From assembly GCA_046350375.1 (NCBI GenBank), contig JAXMAO010000011.1, positions 70,051 through 134,050 on the forward strand: 64,000 bases of DNA, in the 5' to 3' direction. Within the stretch, counting starts at the first letter, position 1, and each line of letters opens with the position of its first letter. A program made the translations under genes and the position numbers. Below the pieces are notes generated by a model that was not told the origin of the DNA, ran no database searches, and saw nothing but the letters and a program-made list of their open reading frames with translations. The DNA is from JAXMAO01 sp046350375 (GTDB taxonomy: Bacteria; Planctomycetota; Phycisphaerae; UBA1845; UTPLA1). Of the stretch, positions 27,793 to 35,346 are shown in pieces.

Positions 27793-28325
27793 GCCGAGTG
27801 TCCTTTCTTTCCGCGCAGCGTTCGCGGCGGGTCGTGTGCGTGCCAGCGCGCCAGCGCCGTACGATACTTGGGCGGAATCGGAATCGGGCGCCAGCCCTGC
27901 GACTCCACGAAGGCCATTGTATGCCGGGCCGTGCAGGTTGTCTGGCCGTCGGCCGCCGCGACCACGGCGTAGTCGATCGCGAAGCTCTTCTCCCCCAGCC
28001 GGCCGACCTGCACGAGGATGTCGGCCTCGTCGCCGAAGTGCAGCGGCCGGGCGTAGTGCACGTCGATGTTGACGGTGGGCATGACGAGCCGGTCGGTGTC
28101 GAGCATCTCGGTCCACGGAATCCCGACGCCGGTGCGGAAGAACTCTTCCAGCGCCAGCATGAAAAAGTGAATCTGCCGGGGAAAGTAGAGGACGCGGACG
28201 TAGTCGACGTCGTCGAGCGTGACGCGGAATCGATATCGAAACGGAGGCCCCACCGCGCGCCGCTCCGGAAACGAGTGGAAGTCAAAGCCCGCGGGCAACT
28301 TATCGGTCCGCGCCGAGCGCGGCAA
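27789..28325 (-). CDS. Hotdog-fold acyl-CoA thioesterase (4HBT family)
   Basis: About 178 residues from a TTG. The central part FRVTLDDVDYVRVLYFPRQI matches the 4-hydroxybenzoyl-CoA thioesterase pattern, with an Asp where the catalytic acid sits, followed by VNIDVHYARPLHFGDEADI. Such enzymes hydrolyse acyl-CoA thioesters in the cytoplasm. Start uncertain: TTG at 28325 has a weak upstream context, and another TTG lies nine codons further on. The stop overlaps the LolA-like gene's ATG, so this is the first gene of the overlapping trio. Confidence 0.8.
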   Translation of the reverse strand: MPRSARTDKLPAGFDFHSFPERRAVGPPFRYRFRVTLDDVDYVRVLYFPRQIHFFMLALEEFFRTGVGIPWTEMLDTDRLVMPTVNIDVHYARPLHFGDEADILVQVGRLGEKSFAIDYAVVAAADGQTTCTARHTMAFVESQGWRPIPIPPKYRTALARWHAHDPPRTLRGKKGHSA

Positions 28326-28379
28326 GCCCGATTCGGCCGGCGCCGCCGGTCGCGGGTTTCCGAACGGCCGATCGGCGGG

Positions 28380-28385
28380 TATGAT
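28380..28385 (+). promoter_or_regulatory. Possible -10 box (TATGAT)
   Basis: TATGAT has a weak TTTCCG at 17 bp upstream. It faces the large surface-protein gene, 137 bp before its GTG. Confidence 0.35.
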
Positions 28386-28522
28386 CTGATGCGGAATCCT
28401 CGCGCACAGCCGGCAATGCTGGCAGGGCAGTCAGGAGGCGGGTGGTTCCGTCGCGCCGGGGGCAGCGCGATGGGCAAAACGCCATAGTCTGTTGCTGCAC
28501 ACACGCGAAAGGTGAGTTCGAC

Positions 28523-31519
28523 GTGGGCGGAATCACTCTGTACGCGAATGCGATCCGGTGGCGCGCGGCGCTCCGCGCGGCGGCGCTGCTGCTGGCGCTG
28601 CTGCCGGGCTTCGCTGCCGTGCCGGCCCGGGCGCAACCGCTGATCACCGCCCGTACCAGCGTCGACAACGACAGCCATGAGTGGCCGGGCGGCGGTCGCG
28701 AGTGTGCAATGTCCGGCGACGCACGCTTCGTCGCGTTCACCAGCACCGCGCTGGAATCGCCGGTGGCCGCCTCGCAGCCGGCCGAGCTCTATCTCCGCGA
28801 TCGCGACGTCGACACCGATGGCGTGCCCGACGAGACGACCCAGCCGGGGGCCGTCACGACAACGCTCTTGTCGCGCACGCCCGGCGGCGCGCCGAGCGCC
28901 TTCAAGTCGCGCCAGCCGGCGATGTCGGCCAACGGCCGCTGGGTGGCGTTCGTGTCGGCTGCCGACGACCTCGGCCCGGCCGACACCAACGGCCTCGATG
29001 ATGTCTACATCGCAGATCGCACCAACGGCCAGATCATCCGCGCCAGCCTGCCCTCCGGCGGTGGCGAGCCGAACGGCGCGTCCGACCAGCCGTCGCTGTC
29101 GGCGGACGGACGATTCCTGGTCTTTGCGAGCCTGGCGTCGAACATCGTCGCGTTCGACCCCAACCAGTCGTCCGACTGCTTCCTGCTCGATCGCGACGCC
29201 GACACCGACGGCGTGTTCGACGAGCCGGGCGCGACGCAGCTGATCATCGTCAGTCGCATTCCAAGCGGCGTCGTCGGCAACGGCGGCAGCTCGCAGCCGA
29301 TCGTCTCGGGGAACGGGCGCTTCGTGGCGTTTTTGTCGAAGTCCAGCGACCTGGTCGCCGGCGACACGAACGGCAAGGACGACATCTTTGTCTTCGACCG
29401 AGTCGCCGAGACCGTGACGCTGGTCAGCCGTGCCAGCAACAACGGCCCGCAAGGCGACAATCCGCTCTTCGCGGCGCTGAACGCCAATCCGGCGATCTCG
29501 TTCGCCGGGCGCTTTGTCGCGTTTCAGAGCCGCTCCGTCGCGCTGGTGCCCAACGATACCAACGGCGTCTCCGATGTATTCCTCGTCGATCGCGGCGCGC
29601 CCGACACCGGCGGCGCCTTCCCGAACGCCAGCGTGACGACCGAGATGGTCAGCGTCGGTACGGGCGGGCAGCAGGGCAACGGCGTCAGCGGCCGCGATCG
29701 CGTGTCGATCAATAGCAGCCCACAGGCCAACCTCGACGGGCGGTTCGTCGCGTTCGAGAGCGAGGCCACCACGCTGGTGCCCGGCGATGTCGGCAACCTG
29801 TTCGACATCTACGTTCGCGACCGGCTGAACAGCACGACCTCGCTCTACAGCGTTTCGCTCGGCTTTACGCCCGGGAACTTTGCCAGCGTCAATCCGACCA
29901 TTTCGGCCGACGGCTCGTCGGTCGCCTTCGATTCCGACTCGAGCAACCTGGTGCTGGCCGACTCGAACGGCGTCTCCGATGTCTTCATCCGCACGCAGCC
30001 GCCGTGCCTGGGGCCGAGCTCGAACCCGCCGCTGCCGCTGCTCTCGCAGGACCTGGCCGACGTGACCGCCTGCGAAGGCGATCTGGCGCATCTCGCGGTC
30101 GAGCCCAACGTCGGCGCCACCGCGCCGTTTTCCTATCGCTGGCAGCGCGACACGGTCGACCTTCCGGGTCAGCCCACCACGCGCCCGTCCATCGACATCG
30201 GACCGCTCACGTCCGCCGATGCCGGCATCAGCCGCTACCGCGTCGTGGTGCAGAATTCCTGCGGCACCCAGGTCAGTCGCCTGGCGAGCCTCACGGTTCG
30301 CAACAAGGTGCACATCACGCAGCAGCCGGTCGGCACCACTGCCTGCGCCGGCGCGCCGCTGAACCTGAGCATCGGGGCGACCGGCGACGCGCCGCTCTCG
30401 TTCCAGTGGAAGCGCAACGGGCAGGATGTGCCGGGCGCGACGTCGGCCACGCTGCACGTGCAGTCAGCCAGCTCGAGCGATTCGGGCAACTATACCTGCG
30501 TCGTCACCAATCCATGCGGATCGCTGACCAGCGCCGCCGCGGTGGTGAGTTTCTCGTCGGCACCAATCGTGACCACCCAGCCGGCCGCCGACCAGACCGT
30601 CTGCATCGGGCGCTCCTTCTCGCTTGTGGTCGCGGTGCCGGCGACGCCGGTCGTGACCTTCCAGTGGAAGAAGAACGGCAACATCATTCCCGGGGCGACC
30701 ACGGCCACCTTCTCGCGCAGCTCGGCCGCCACGTCCGACGCCGGCACCTATACCTGCCTGTTGCAGAACGTCTGCGGCTCGATCGAAACCAGCCCGGCCA
30801 TGGTCGATGTCCGCCCGGCGCTGGTCATCACGTCGCAGCCGGCCAACCAGGTGGGATGCCTGGGCGGAACGGCCCACTTCACCATCGGCGTCAACCTGCC
30901 CGAGGATTCGCGCTTCCGCTGGCGCAAGGGAACGACCGAGCTGGTGAGCGGGCCGAACATCAGCGGCATCGACACCGCAACGCTGACGTTGACCAACCTC
31001 GCCGCGTCGAGCGCCGCGTCGAACTACAATTGCCTCGTCGCCGGCCCCTGCAACACGCTCACGTCCAACTCCGCCGGGCTGCGCGTCGATGATCCGCCTT
31101 CGGTCACCGCGAATCCGACCGATCGCACGGCCGCGGTCGGCGGCTCGGCGACCTTCAGCCTCCAGGCCCGCGGCGGCGCCCCGTTGAAGTACCAGTGGCG
31201 CAAGAACGGCACCAACATTCCGAATGCGACTGCCTCAAGCTACACCGTCACGCCGGTGGCCACCGGCAGCGCCGGCAACTACGACTGTGTCGTGATGAAC
31301 AACTGCGGAAGCGCCACCAGCACCGCCGCCCATCTGACCGTCACCGGCGGCCCGACCACGCAGCCCGGCGGGGGGCCGGGACCCGGTCCGAACCCCAACC
31401 CCGGCGTGAACCCCTGCGGCACCTGCGGCGCGGCGGCGTCGGAATCGCTGGCCCTCTCGATGGCCGGCCTGGTGCTGGCGCGGTGCAGGCGCCGGCGGCG
31501 CCGCGGGCCGCGCGCCTAA
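28523..31519 (+). CDS. Large secreted propeller/Ig-repeat surface protein
   Basis: 998 residues from a GTG with AGGTGA 8 nt upstream. A Sec signal (LRAAALLLALLPGFAAVPARAQ) is followed by a six- to seven-bladed TolB/WD40-like propeller (~40-490). Its repeats read SGDARFVAFTS, SANGRWVAFVS, SADGRFLVFAS, SGNGRFVAFLS, LDGRFVAFES and so on, often ending DTNGxxDVF. Five Ig-like domains then follow (~500-945) with a Cys-x-Cys disulphide layout, FQWKRNGQDVPGATSATL and DSGNYTCVV. The C-terminus is a Gly/Pro linker, NPCGTCG, a hydrophobic helix and an Arg cluster, like a C-terminal surface-sorting signal. Adhesion or cell-surface recognition is a reasonable inference. The gene ends 1 bp from the converging neighbour's stop. 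Confidence 0.85.
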   Translation: MGGITLYANAIRWRAALRAAALLLALLPGFAAVPARAQPLITARTSVDNDSHEWPGGGRECAMSGDARFVAFTSTALESPVAASQPAELYLRDRDVDTDGVPDETTQPGAVTTTLLSRTPGGAPSAFKSRQPAMSANGRWVAFVSAADDLGPADTNGLDDVYIADRTNGQIIRASLPSGGGEPNGASDQPSLSADGRFLVFASLASNIVAFDPNQSSDCFLLDRDADTDGVFDEPGATQLIIVSRIPSGVVGNGGSSQPIVSGNGRFVAFLSKSSDLVAGDTNGKDDIFVFDRVAETVTLVSRASNNGPQGDNPLFAALNANPAISFAGRFVAFQSRSVALVPNDTNGVSDVFLVDRGAPDTGGAFPNASVTTEMVSVGTGGQQGNGVSGRDRVSINSSPQANLDGRFVAFESEATTLVPGDVGNLFDIYVRDRLNSTTSLYSVSLGFTPGNFASVNPTISADGSSVAFDSDSSNLVLADSNGVSDVFIRTQPPCLGPSSNPPLPLLSQDLADVTACEGDLAHLAVEPNVGATAPFSYRWQRDTVDLPGQPTTRPSIDIGPLTSADAGISRYRVVVQNSCGTQVSRLASLTVRNKVHITQQPVGTTACAGAPLNLSIGATGDAPLSFQWKRNGQDVPGATSATLHVQSASSSDSGNYTCVVTNPCGSLTSAAAVVSFSSAPIVTTQPAADQTVCIGRSFSLVVAVPATPVVTFQWKKNGNIIPGATTATFSRSSAATSDAGTYTCLLQNVCGSIETSPAMVDVRPALVITSQPANQVGCLGGTAHFTIGVNLPEDSRFRWRKGTTELVSGPNISGIDTATLTLTNLAASSAASNYNCLVAGPCNTLTSNSAGLRVDDPPSVTANPTDRTAAVGGSATFSLQARGGAPLKYQWRKNGTNIPNATASSYTVTPVATGSAGNYDCVVMNNCGSATSTAAHLTVTGGPTTQPGGGPGPGPNPNPGVNPCGTCGAAASESLALSMAGLVLARCRRRRRRGPRA

Positions 31520-31520
31520 C

Positions 31521-31796
31521 TCATTCCAGCGCATCGCCCAGCGACGGCGTCGCCCGGCAGGTGGCGCGCCCGGTCGAGCGCCGGCCGCACAGCGGGCAGA
31601 TGAACCAGAACTTCAGATCGCACACATCGTCCGCCATCAGTCCCAGCTCGACGCCGCCGATCTCGACCGGCGTCGCGCCGCCCGGGCCGAAGTGCATCGC
31701 GATCGGGTCGGTGCCCGGCCGGAAGCCGATCGCAAACTCGACCACGTCGTCGCACGCGCGGCACGGTCCGCAGAAGTCGCCGGCGAAGCGCGTCAC
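31521..31796 (-). CDS. Small Cys-rich zinc-ribbon-like protein
   Basis: 91 residues from a GTG with GAGGG 8 nt upstream. Two cysteine clusters, CGPCRACDD near residue 9 and FICPLCGRR near 66, could ligate one or two zinc ions. The middle (DPIAMHFGPGGATPVEIGGV) is not recognised. No signal peptide. Function unknown. Alternative longer frames on this strand look like shadows because their composition is Arg/Ala only. Confidence 0.65.
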   Translation of the reverse strand: MTRFAGDFCGPCRACDDVVEFAIGFRPGTDPIAMHFGPGGATPVEIGGVELGLMADDVCDLKFWFICPLCGRRSTGRATCRATPSLGDALE

Positions 31797-31915
31797 GGGC
31801 GCGGCCCTCGACGGCCGCCGCGCGAGCGCCGGGCGGCTGGTCGATTGCGACGGGCGGAACTATGATGGGCCGCGGGCCGCGCGGGCGCACCCCGCGCCGC
31901 GGCGGGAGAGGTGAC

Positions 31916-32188
31916 ATGAGCTTTGAGCTGCGCGGCGAGGCCGCGGTGGCGGCACTCGACGTGGAAGAACTCAAGCTCGTGTTTCGCGTGCTGCATCGGA
32001 GCCTGGCCGCCAATCCCGATCTCATGGATACCCACTTCCTGACCGAGTTGCAACGCTTCCTGCACGGCCTGGCGACCCGCGCCGGCGTGGACATCGCCGA
32101 CCACGGCGCGTGGGACCGCTGGCTGAGTTCGCCCGGTCGCCGCGCCGGCGCCGCCGCGCTGCGGCCCGACGCCGATCGCGCCGGATGA
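31916..32188 (+). CDS. Small hypothetical protein
   Basis: 90 residues, with GGGAGAGG just before the ATG. The core VAALDVEELKLVFRVLHRSL and MDTHFLTELQRFLHGLAT is helical; the C-terminus is basic and Ala/Arg-rich. No family recognised. It is 10 bp upstream of the kinase-like gene, probably in one operon with it and the following gene. Confidence 0.6.
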   Translation: MSFELRGEAAVAALDVEELKLVFRVLHRSLAANPDLMDTHFLTELQRFLHGLATRAGVDIADHGAWDRWLSSPGRRAGAAALRPDADRAG

Positions 32189-32198
32189 GCCCCGCGTC

Positions 32199-33044
32199 AT
32201 GAACCCGACCCCGCGCGAAGCCGACCGCCGCGAACTGCCCGCCGCGCCGCCGGCCGGCCCGCGCTGGCTCTACGCGCTGCCCGAGCGCCGCCTGCCCGAG
32301 TCGGTCACGATCGCCGGGCAGCCCTGTCGCCTCGAGCGCACCTTCAAGCACGACTTCTTCGCCGCCACCGGCCTCTACGCCGGGCCGCGCGGCCGGGCGG
32401 TGGTCAAGTTCGGCCGGTCCGGGCGGCTGATCGGCGGACTGATCGGCCGCGTCCTGACGCGGCGCGAGTCGCGCCTTTACCAGCTCGCGGCCGGCGTTCC
32501 GGGCGTGCCGGAATATTGGGGCCGTGTCCTGCCGACCGGATTTGCGCACGCCTTCGTGCCCGGCCGGCCGCTGCAGCGCGGCGACGCGCTGCCCGACGAT
32601 TTCTTCCCGCGCCTCGCCGAGCTGCTGGCCGCTCTGCACGCGCGGCACATCGCCTACGTCGACCTCGAGAAGCGTGAGAACATCCTGCTCGGCGACGATG
32701 GGCAGCCGTGGCTGTTCGATTTTCAGATCTCGTGGCACTGCCCGCCGCGCGGCATCGGCTGGCTGCCGCCGGCGCAGTGGCTGCTGCGGCGCCTGCAATC
32801 GGCCGATCGTTATCATCTTGCCAAGCACTGGCGCCGCCTGAACGCGCCCCAGGCCCGCGCCGCGCTGGCCGACGCCGCACCGCCGGTCTGGATCCGGCTG
32901 CACCGGCTGCTGTTCCGGCCGATCACGCTGGCGCGGCGGCAGGTGCTGGTGTGGCTGGGGGTGCGCTCCAGCACGCAGGTGCGCGGCGAGGAAGAGCAGG
33001 CCGCGGCGCGAAGCCGGGCCTCGGAGCTGAAGACATGCCCCTGA
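32199..33044 (+). CDS. Lipopolysaccharide/Kdo-kinase-like protein kinase fold
   Basis: 281 residues. Kinase-fold hallmarks are Lys70 (AVVKFGR), the catalytic loop HARHIAYVDLEKRENILL with Asp155 and Asn161, and the metal Asp174 in LFDFQ. The spacing and short N-lobe fit the KdkA/RfaP-type (Kdo/heptose kinase-like) branch of small-molecule kinases better than Ser/Thr kinases. It may phosphorylate a surface sugar in the cytoplasm before export. The C-terminal ~60 residues are basic with a possible amphipathic helix. Its stop overlaps the next gene by 10 nt. Confidence 0.8.
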   Translation: MNPTPREADRRELPAAPPAGPRWLYALPERRLPESVTIAGQPCRLERTFKHDFFAATGLYAGPRGRAVVKFGRSGRLIGGLIGRVLTRRESRLYQLAAGVPGVPEYWGRVLPTGFAHAFVPGRPLQRGDALPDDFFPRLAELLAALHARHIAYVDLEKRENILLGDDGQPWLFDFQISWHCPPRGIGWLPPAQWLLRRLQSADRYHLAKHWRRLNAPQARAALADAAPPVWIRLHRLLFRPITLARRQVLVWLGVRSSTQVRGEEEQAAARSRASELKTCP

Positions 33045-33526
33045 CGCAGAGCGATCGCGACGTGGTGACGGAGTTTCGCGCCTGGTTCGACGCGGCGCTG
33101 CGCGGCGACGGGCGGTTCGGCTCCGCGCAGCGCGAAGACCGCGCCGACGATTCGACGCTCGCCAGCCGCTGGGCGGCGGCGGTCAATCCGCGCGTCCAGT
33201 TCGAGGTGGCCGTGCGACCGTTTCTGCCGCAGCTCCGCGTGGGCATCCTCACCGACGATCGCTGGAAGAGCGAAGACCTCGAAGAGAAGATCCAGGAATC
33301 CGGCGACACCATGAGCGAATTCGTCGGGCTGGCGTTCGAGGAACTCGGCCTGGCGTGGGCCGAGCCGCCGGTCGAGCACTACCGCGACCAGGGCAAGTAT
33401 TTCTACTTCGCGACGCCGCTGGAGCTGCGCAGTCTTGCCGAGCTCGCCGACGACAAGGTCCGCATCCGCGCGCGGCAGATGCTCGACGGCTATTTCGCGG
33501 CGTTCGAGCGCTTCCTGCCGGCCTGA
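33035..33526 (+). CDS. Hypothetical protein overlapping kinase gene
   Basis: 163 residues, acidic. Segments include TEFRAWFDAALRGDGRFGSA and FEVAVRPFLPQLRVGILTDD. It looks like a globular alpha/beta protein with no signal or membrane helix. Family not recognised. The ATG lies 10 bp inside the kinase gene, so the pair is translationally coupled and may work together. Confidence 0.65.
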   Translation: MPLTQSDRDVVTEFRAWFDAALRGDGRFGSAQREDRADDSTLASRWAAAVNPRVQFEVAVRPFLPQLRVGILTDDRWKSEDLEEKIQESGDTMSEFVGLAFEELGLAWAEPPVEHYRDQGKYFYFATPLELRSLAELADDKVRIRARQMLDGYFAAFERFLPA

Positions 33527-33552
33527 GCGCGGCGCCCGCCTGCCCGAATCGG

Positions 33553-34584
33553 TCAGCAGTCGTTCGCGCTCAGGCAGTCCACGAACGGCAGAACGTCGAG
33601 CACGTCGACGCTGCCGTCATCGTTCATGTCGGCGGCGATGCGGTGATACTGGTCGAGATCGACGCCCATCAGCACCTCGACAAACGACTGCACGTCCCGC
33701 CCGTCGCGGCGCCCGTCGCCGTTGACGTCGCCATGCTCGGGCTCGGTGCCGACGTGGCCCGTGCCGGTGCGCAGGCGCGAGATGAAGACGGCGCTGTCGA
33801 GGATGTGGTCGTTGACGTCGCCCATTTCGAAGCGGATCGTGTGGTCGCCGCTGGGGAGTACCGCCGTCGTCGTCGTAAGCTTGACCAGCAGACCGTGCGG
33901 AAAGGCGAACGCAGTATTCAGGTCGTCGGTGGACACCAGGCTCGTGAACGACACGCCGACCTGCACCGGGTTGCCGTTGCGATCGAACGTGATCTGGCTC
34001 GCCGGATCGACGCCGTCGAGAAAGACCAGGAACGCGTCGGTGTACAGGCTGGTCCAGTAGGGAAACTCGACCGTCCCGAAGACGAAGTCGAACTGCACCT
34101 GGCTGTCGTTGTCGAGCGCAAAGTCGACCTGGATCGCCGCGACGTCATTCGACGAGAAGAAGTTCTCAATCAGCGTTCCGCCGCCCGGCAGCGGCGTCGA
34201 TCCATACGCGTCGAATTCCAGCGTGCCCGGCGTGCCCATGTCATAGCTCGGCTGCGGGAAATCGAGGACCGGGTCGGCCGGCGGACCCATCTGCGTCACG
34301 TCGCCGCTCGAGAGCACGATGCCGTCGGCGATCGTGATCGGCGCCAGCGAGAAGTCGGCGTAGGTGCCGATCTGCCCGGGCGCGCCGCCTAGAACGGTTA
34401 CCGCGGTGATCTGGAGTCCGGACGGATTGAGCGCCGTCGCCAGGTCGCTCGGGGTGGGTGTGGAGTTAACGACGATCCCCGCCGAAGCGGCGGACGTCAC
34501 GCCCAGGGACCAGCCGAACAGTGAAGCGAGGGCGAGCGAACGCGCTGCGCGCGTAGGACGACGAACGGCGCCGTGCGAAGACAT
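33553..34584 (-). CDS. Secreted choice-of-anchor L protein with dockerin-type repeats
   Basis: 343 residues from an ATG with GGAG 6 nt upstream. A signal peptide (ARSLALASLFGWSLGVTSAASA) is followed by a choice-of-anchor L domain: SDLATALNPSGLQI, ADGIVLSSGDV, FFSSNDVAAIQVDFALD, VQFDFVFGTVEFPYW. Two EF-hand-like dockerin type I repeats close the protein (DVNGDGRRDGRDV and DMNDDGSVDVLDV), each with the Asp/Asn pattern for one calcium. Such tails mediate surface attachment or protein-protein contacts. Secreted. Function beyond that is unknown. It may be in one transcript with the upstream LuxR-type regulator (87-bp gap). Confidence 0.85.
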   Translation of the reverse strand: MSSHGAVRRPTRAARSLALASLFGWSLGVTSAASAGIVVNSTPTPSDLATALNPSGLQITAVTVLGGAPGQIGTYADFSLAPITIADGIVLSSGDVTQMGPPADPVLDFPQPSYDMGTPGTLEFDAYGSTPLPGGGTLIENFFSSNDVAAIQVDFALDNDSQVQFDFVFGTVEFPYWTSLYTDAFLVFLDGVDPASQITFDRNGNPVQVGVSFTSLVSTDDLNTAFAFPHGLLVKLTTTTAVLPSGDHTIRFEMGDVNDHILDSAVFISRLRTGTGHVGTEPEHGDVNGDGRRDGRDVQSFVEVLMGVDLDQYHRIAADMNDDGSVDVLDVLPFVDCLSANDC

Positions 34585-34671
34585 GGGACACTCCGGCATC
34601 AGCCCCCCGACGCGGGTCGGCCGCTCCGGGCGCCGCATGGGCCCGGGCGCCGCCGCGCAGAGCTGAGTCCA

Positions 34672-35148
34672 TCAGTGTCGCCGCTGTCTCGGCCGGTGCG
34701 AGGTATCTCTTGAGATACCGCGCCGCGCCGCCCGTGTGGCGCACCGGCGCGGCGCGACAGGTTTGGCGCAGGCGCGGGTGGCGTGCCAGAGGTGAAGGAC
34801 CAGGTCAGCCTTGTCCGCCGTGTTGGTCTTGCGATGCAGGTTGCGCAGGTGGCGGCGAACGGCCGAGGGCGACACGCCGAGCGCCAGCGCGATGGCGCGG
34901 TTCTTCCTTCCCAGGCAGCAGAGCGACAGGACGTCGCGCTCGCGGCGGGTCAGTCGCCGGCACCTGGCCAGCTCTGCGATTGCACCGTTGGCCGCGGGGG
35001 GCAGCGGATCGGGCGGGGCGGACCCGTGCCGGATTCGGCGAACGGCATTCGACGGGCAGGTGGCGCAGACGCCGGAAAAACGGCAGGAATGCGCGAAGCG
35101 ATCGCGCGTCGGCGGCAGGGCCGCGTGAGCCTGGCTCGAGACAGACAT
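34672..35148 (-). CDS. LuxR-type HTH regulator with N-terminal Cys cluster
   Basis: 158 residues, GGAG 7 nt before the ATG. The GerE/LuxR helix-turn-helix spans about 68-125: LTRRERDVLSLCCLGRKN, then IALALGVSPSAVRRHLRNL and HRKTNTADK. The N-terminal ~60 residues carry Cys-x5-Cys-x2-Cys (CRFSGVCATC), which might bind a metal or sense redox state. No receiver domain is present. It precedes the secreted dockerin protein on the same strand, which it may control. Confidence 0.8.
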   Translation of the reverse strand: MSVSSQAHAALPPTRDRFAHSCRFSGVCATCPSNAVRRIRHGSAPPDPLPPAANGAIAELARCRRLTRRERDVLSLCCLGRKNRAIALALGVSPSAVRRHLRNLHRKTNTADKADLVLHLWHATRACAKPVAPRRCATRAARRGISRDTSHRPRQRRH

Positions 35149-35293
35149 GTGCGGTCTCCAGGCTCTCCCTCATCGGATGCTGGAAAACGCGCGGCACCGG
35201 GTTCGTTCGCCGCTGTATCACATAATAGCCGCCGTGCGGCGCCGAGTCAGCCCGCCCGCGAACCGACCGAGAGTCTTCCGCCCCGCCTGCCGA

Positions 35294-35299
35294 TATGAT
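35294..35299 (+). promoter_or_regulatory. Possible -10 box (TATGAT)
   Basis: TATGAT lies 47 bp before the glycogen-synthase-like ATG, in the divergent spacer. The -35 region is weak. Confidence 0.4.
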
Positions 35300-35346
35300 G
35301 GTGGCCGCGCGTCCGGATCGCGCCCGATCGGCCAAGCGGGGAACTC

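Noticed and set aside
27680..30457. 925-codon minus-strand frame across the surface-protein gene
   Set aside because: It runs opposite recognisable propeller and Ig repeats and covers the thioesterase and LolA genes in the wrong frame; no family features.
31516..32094. 192-codon minus-strand frame over the small Cys-rich gene
   Set aside because: It is in another frame from the CGPCRACDD/CPLCG protein and is Arg/Ala/Gly-rich without motifs.
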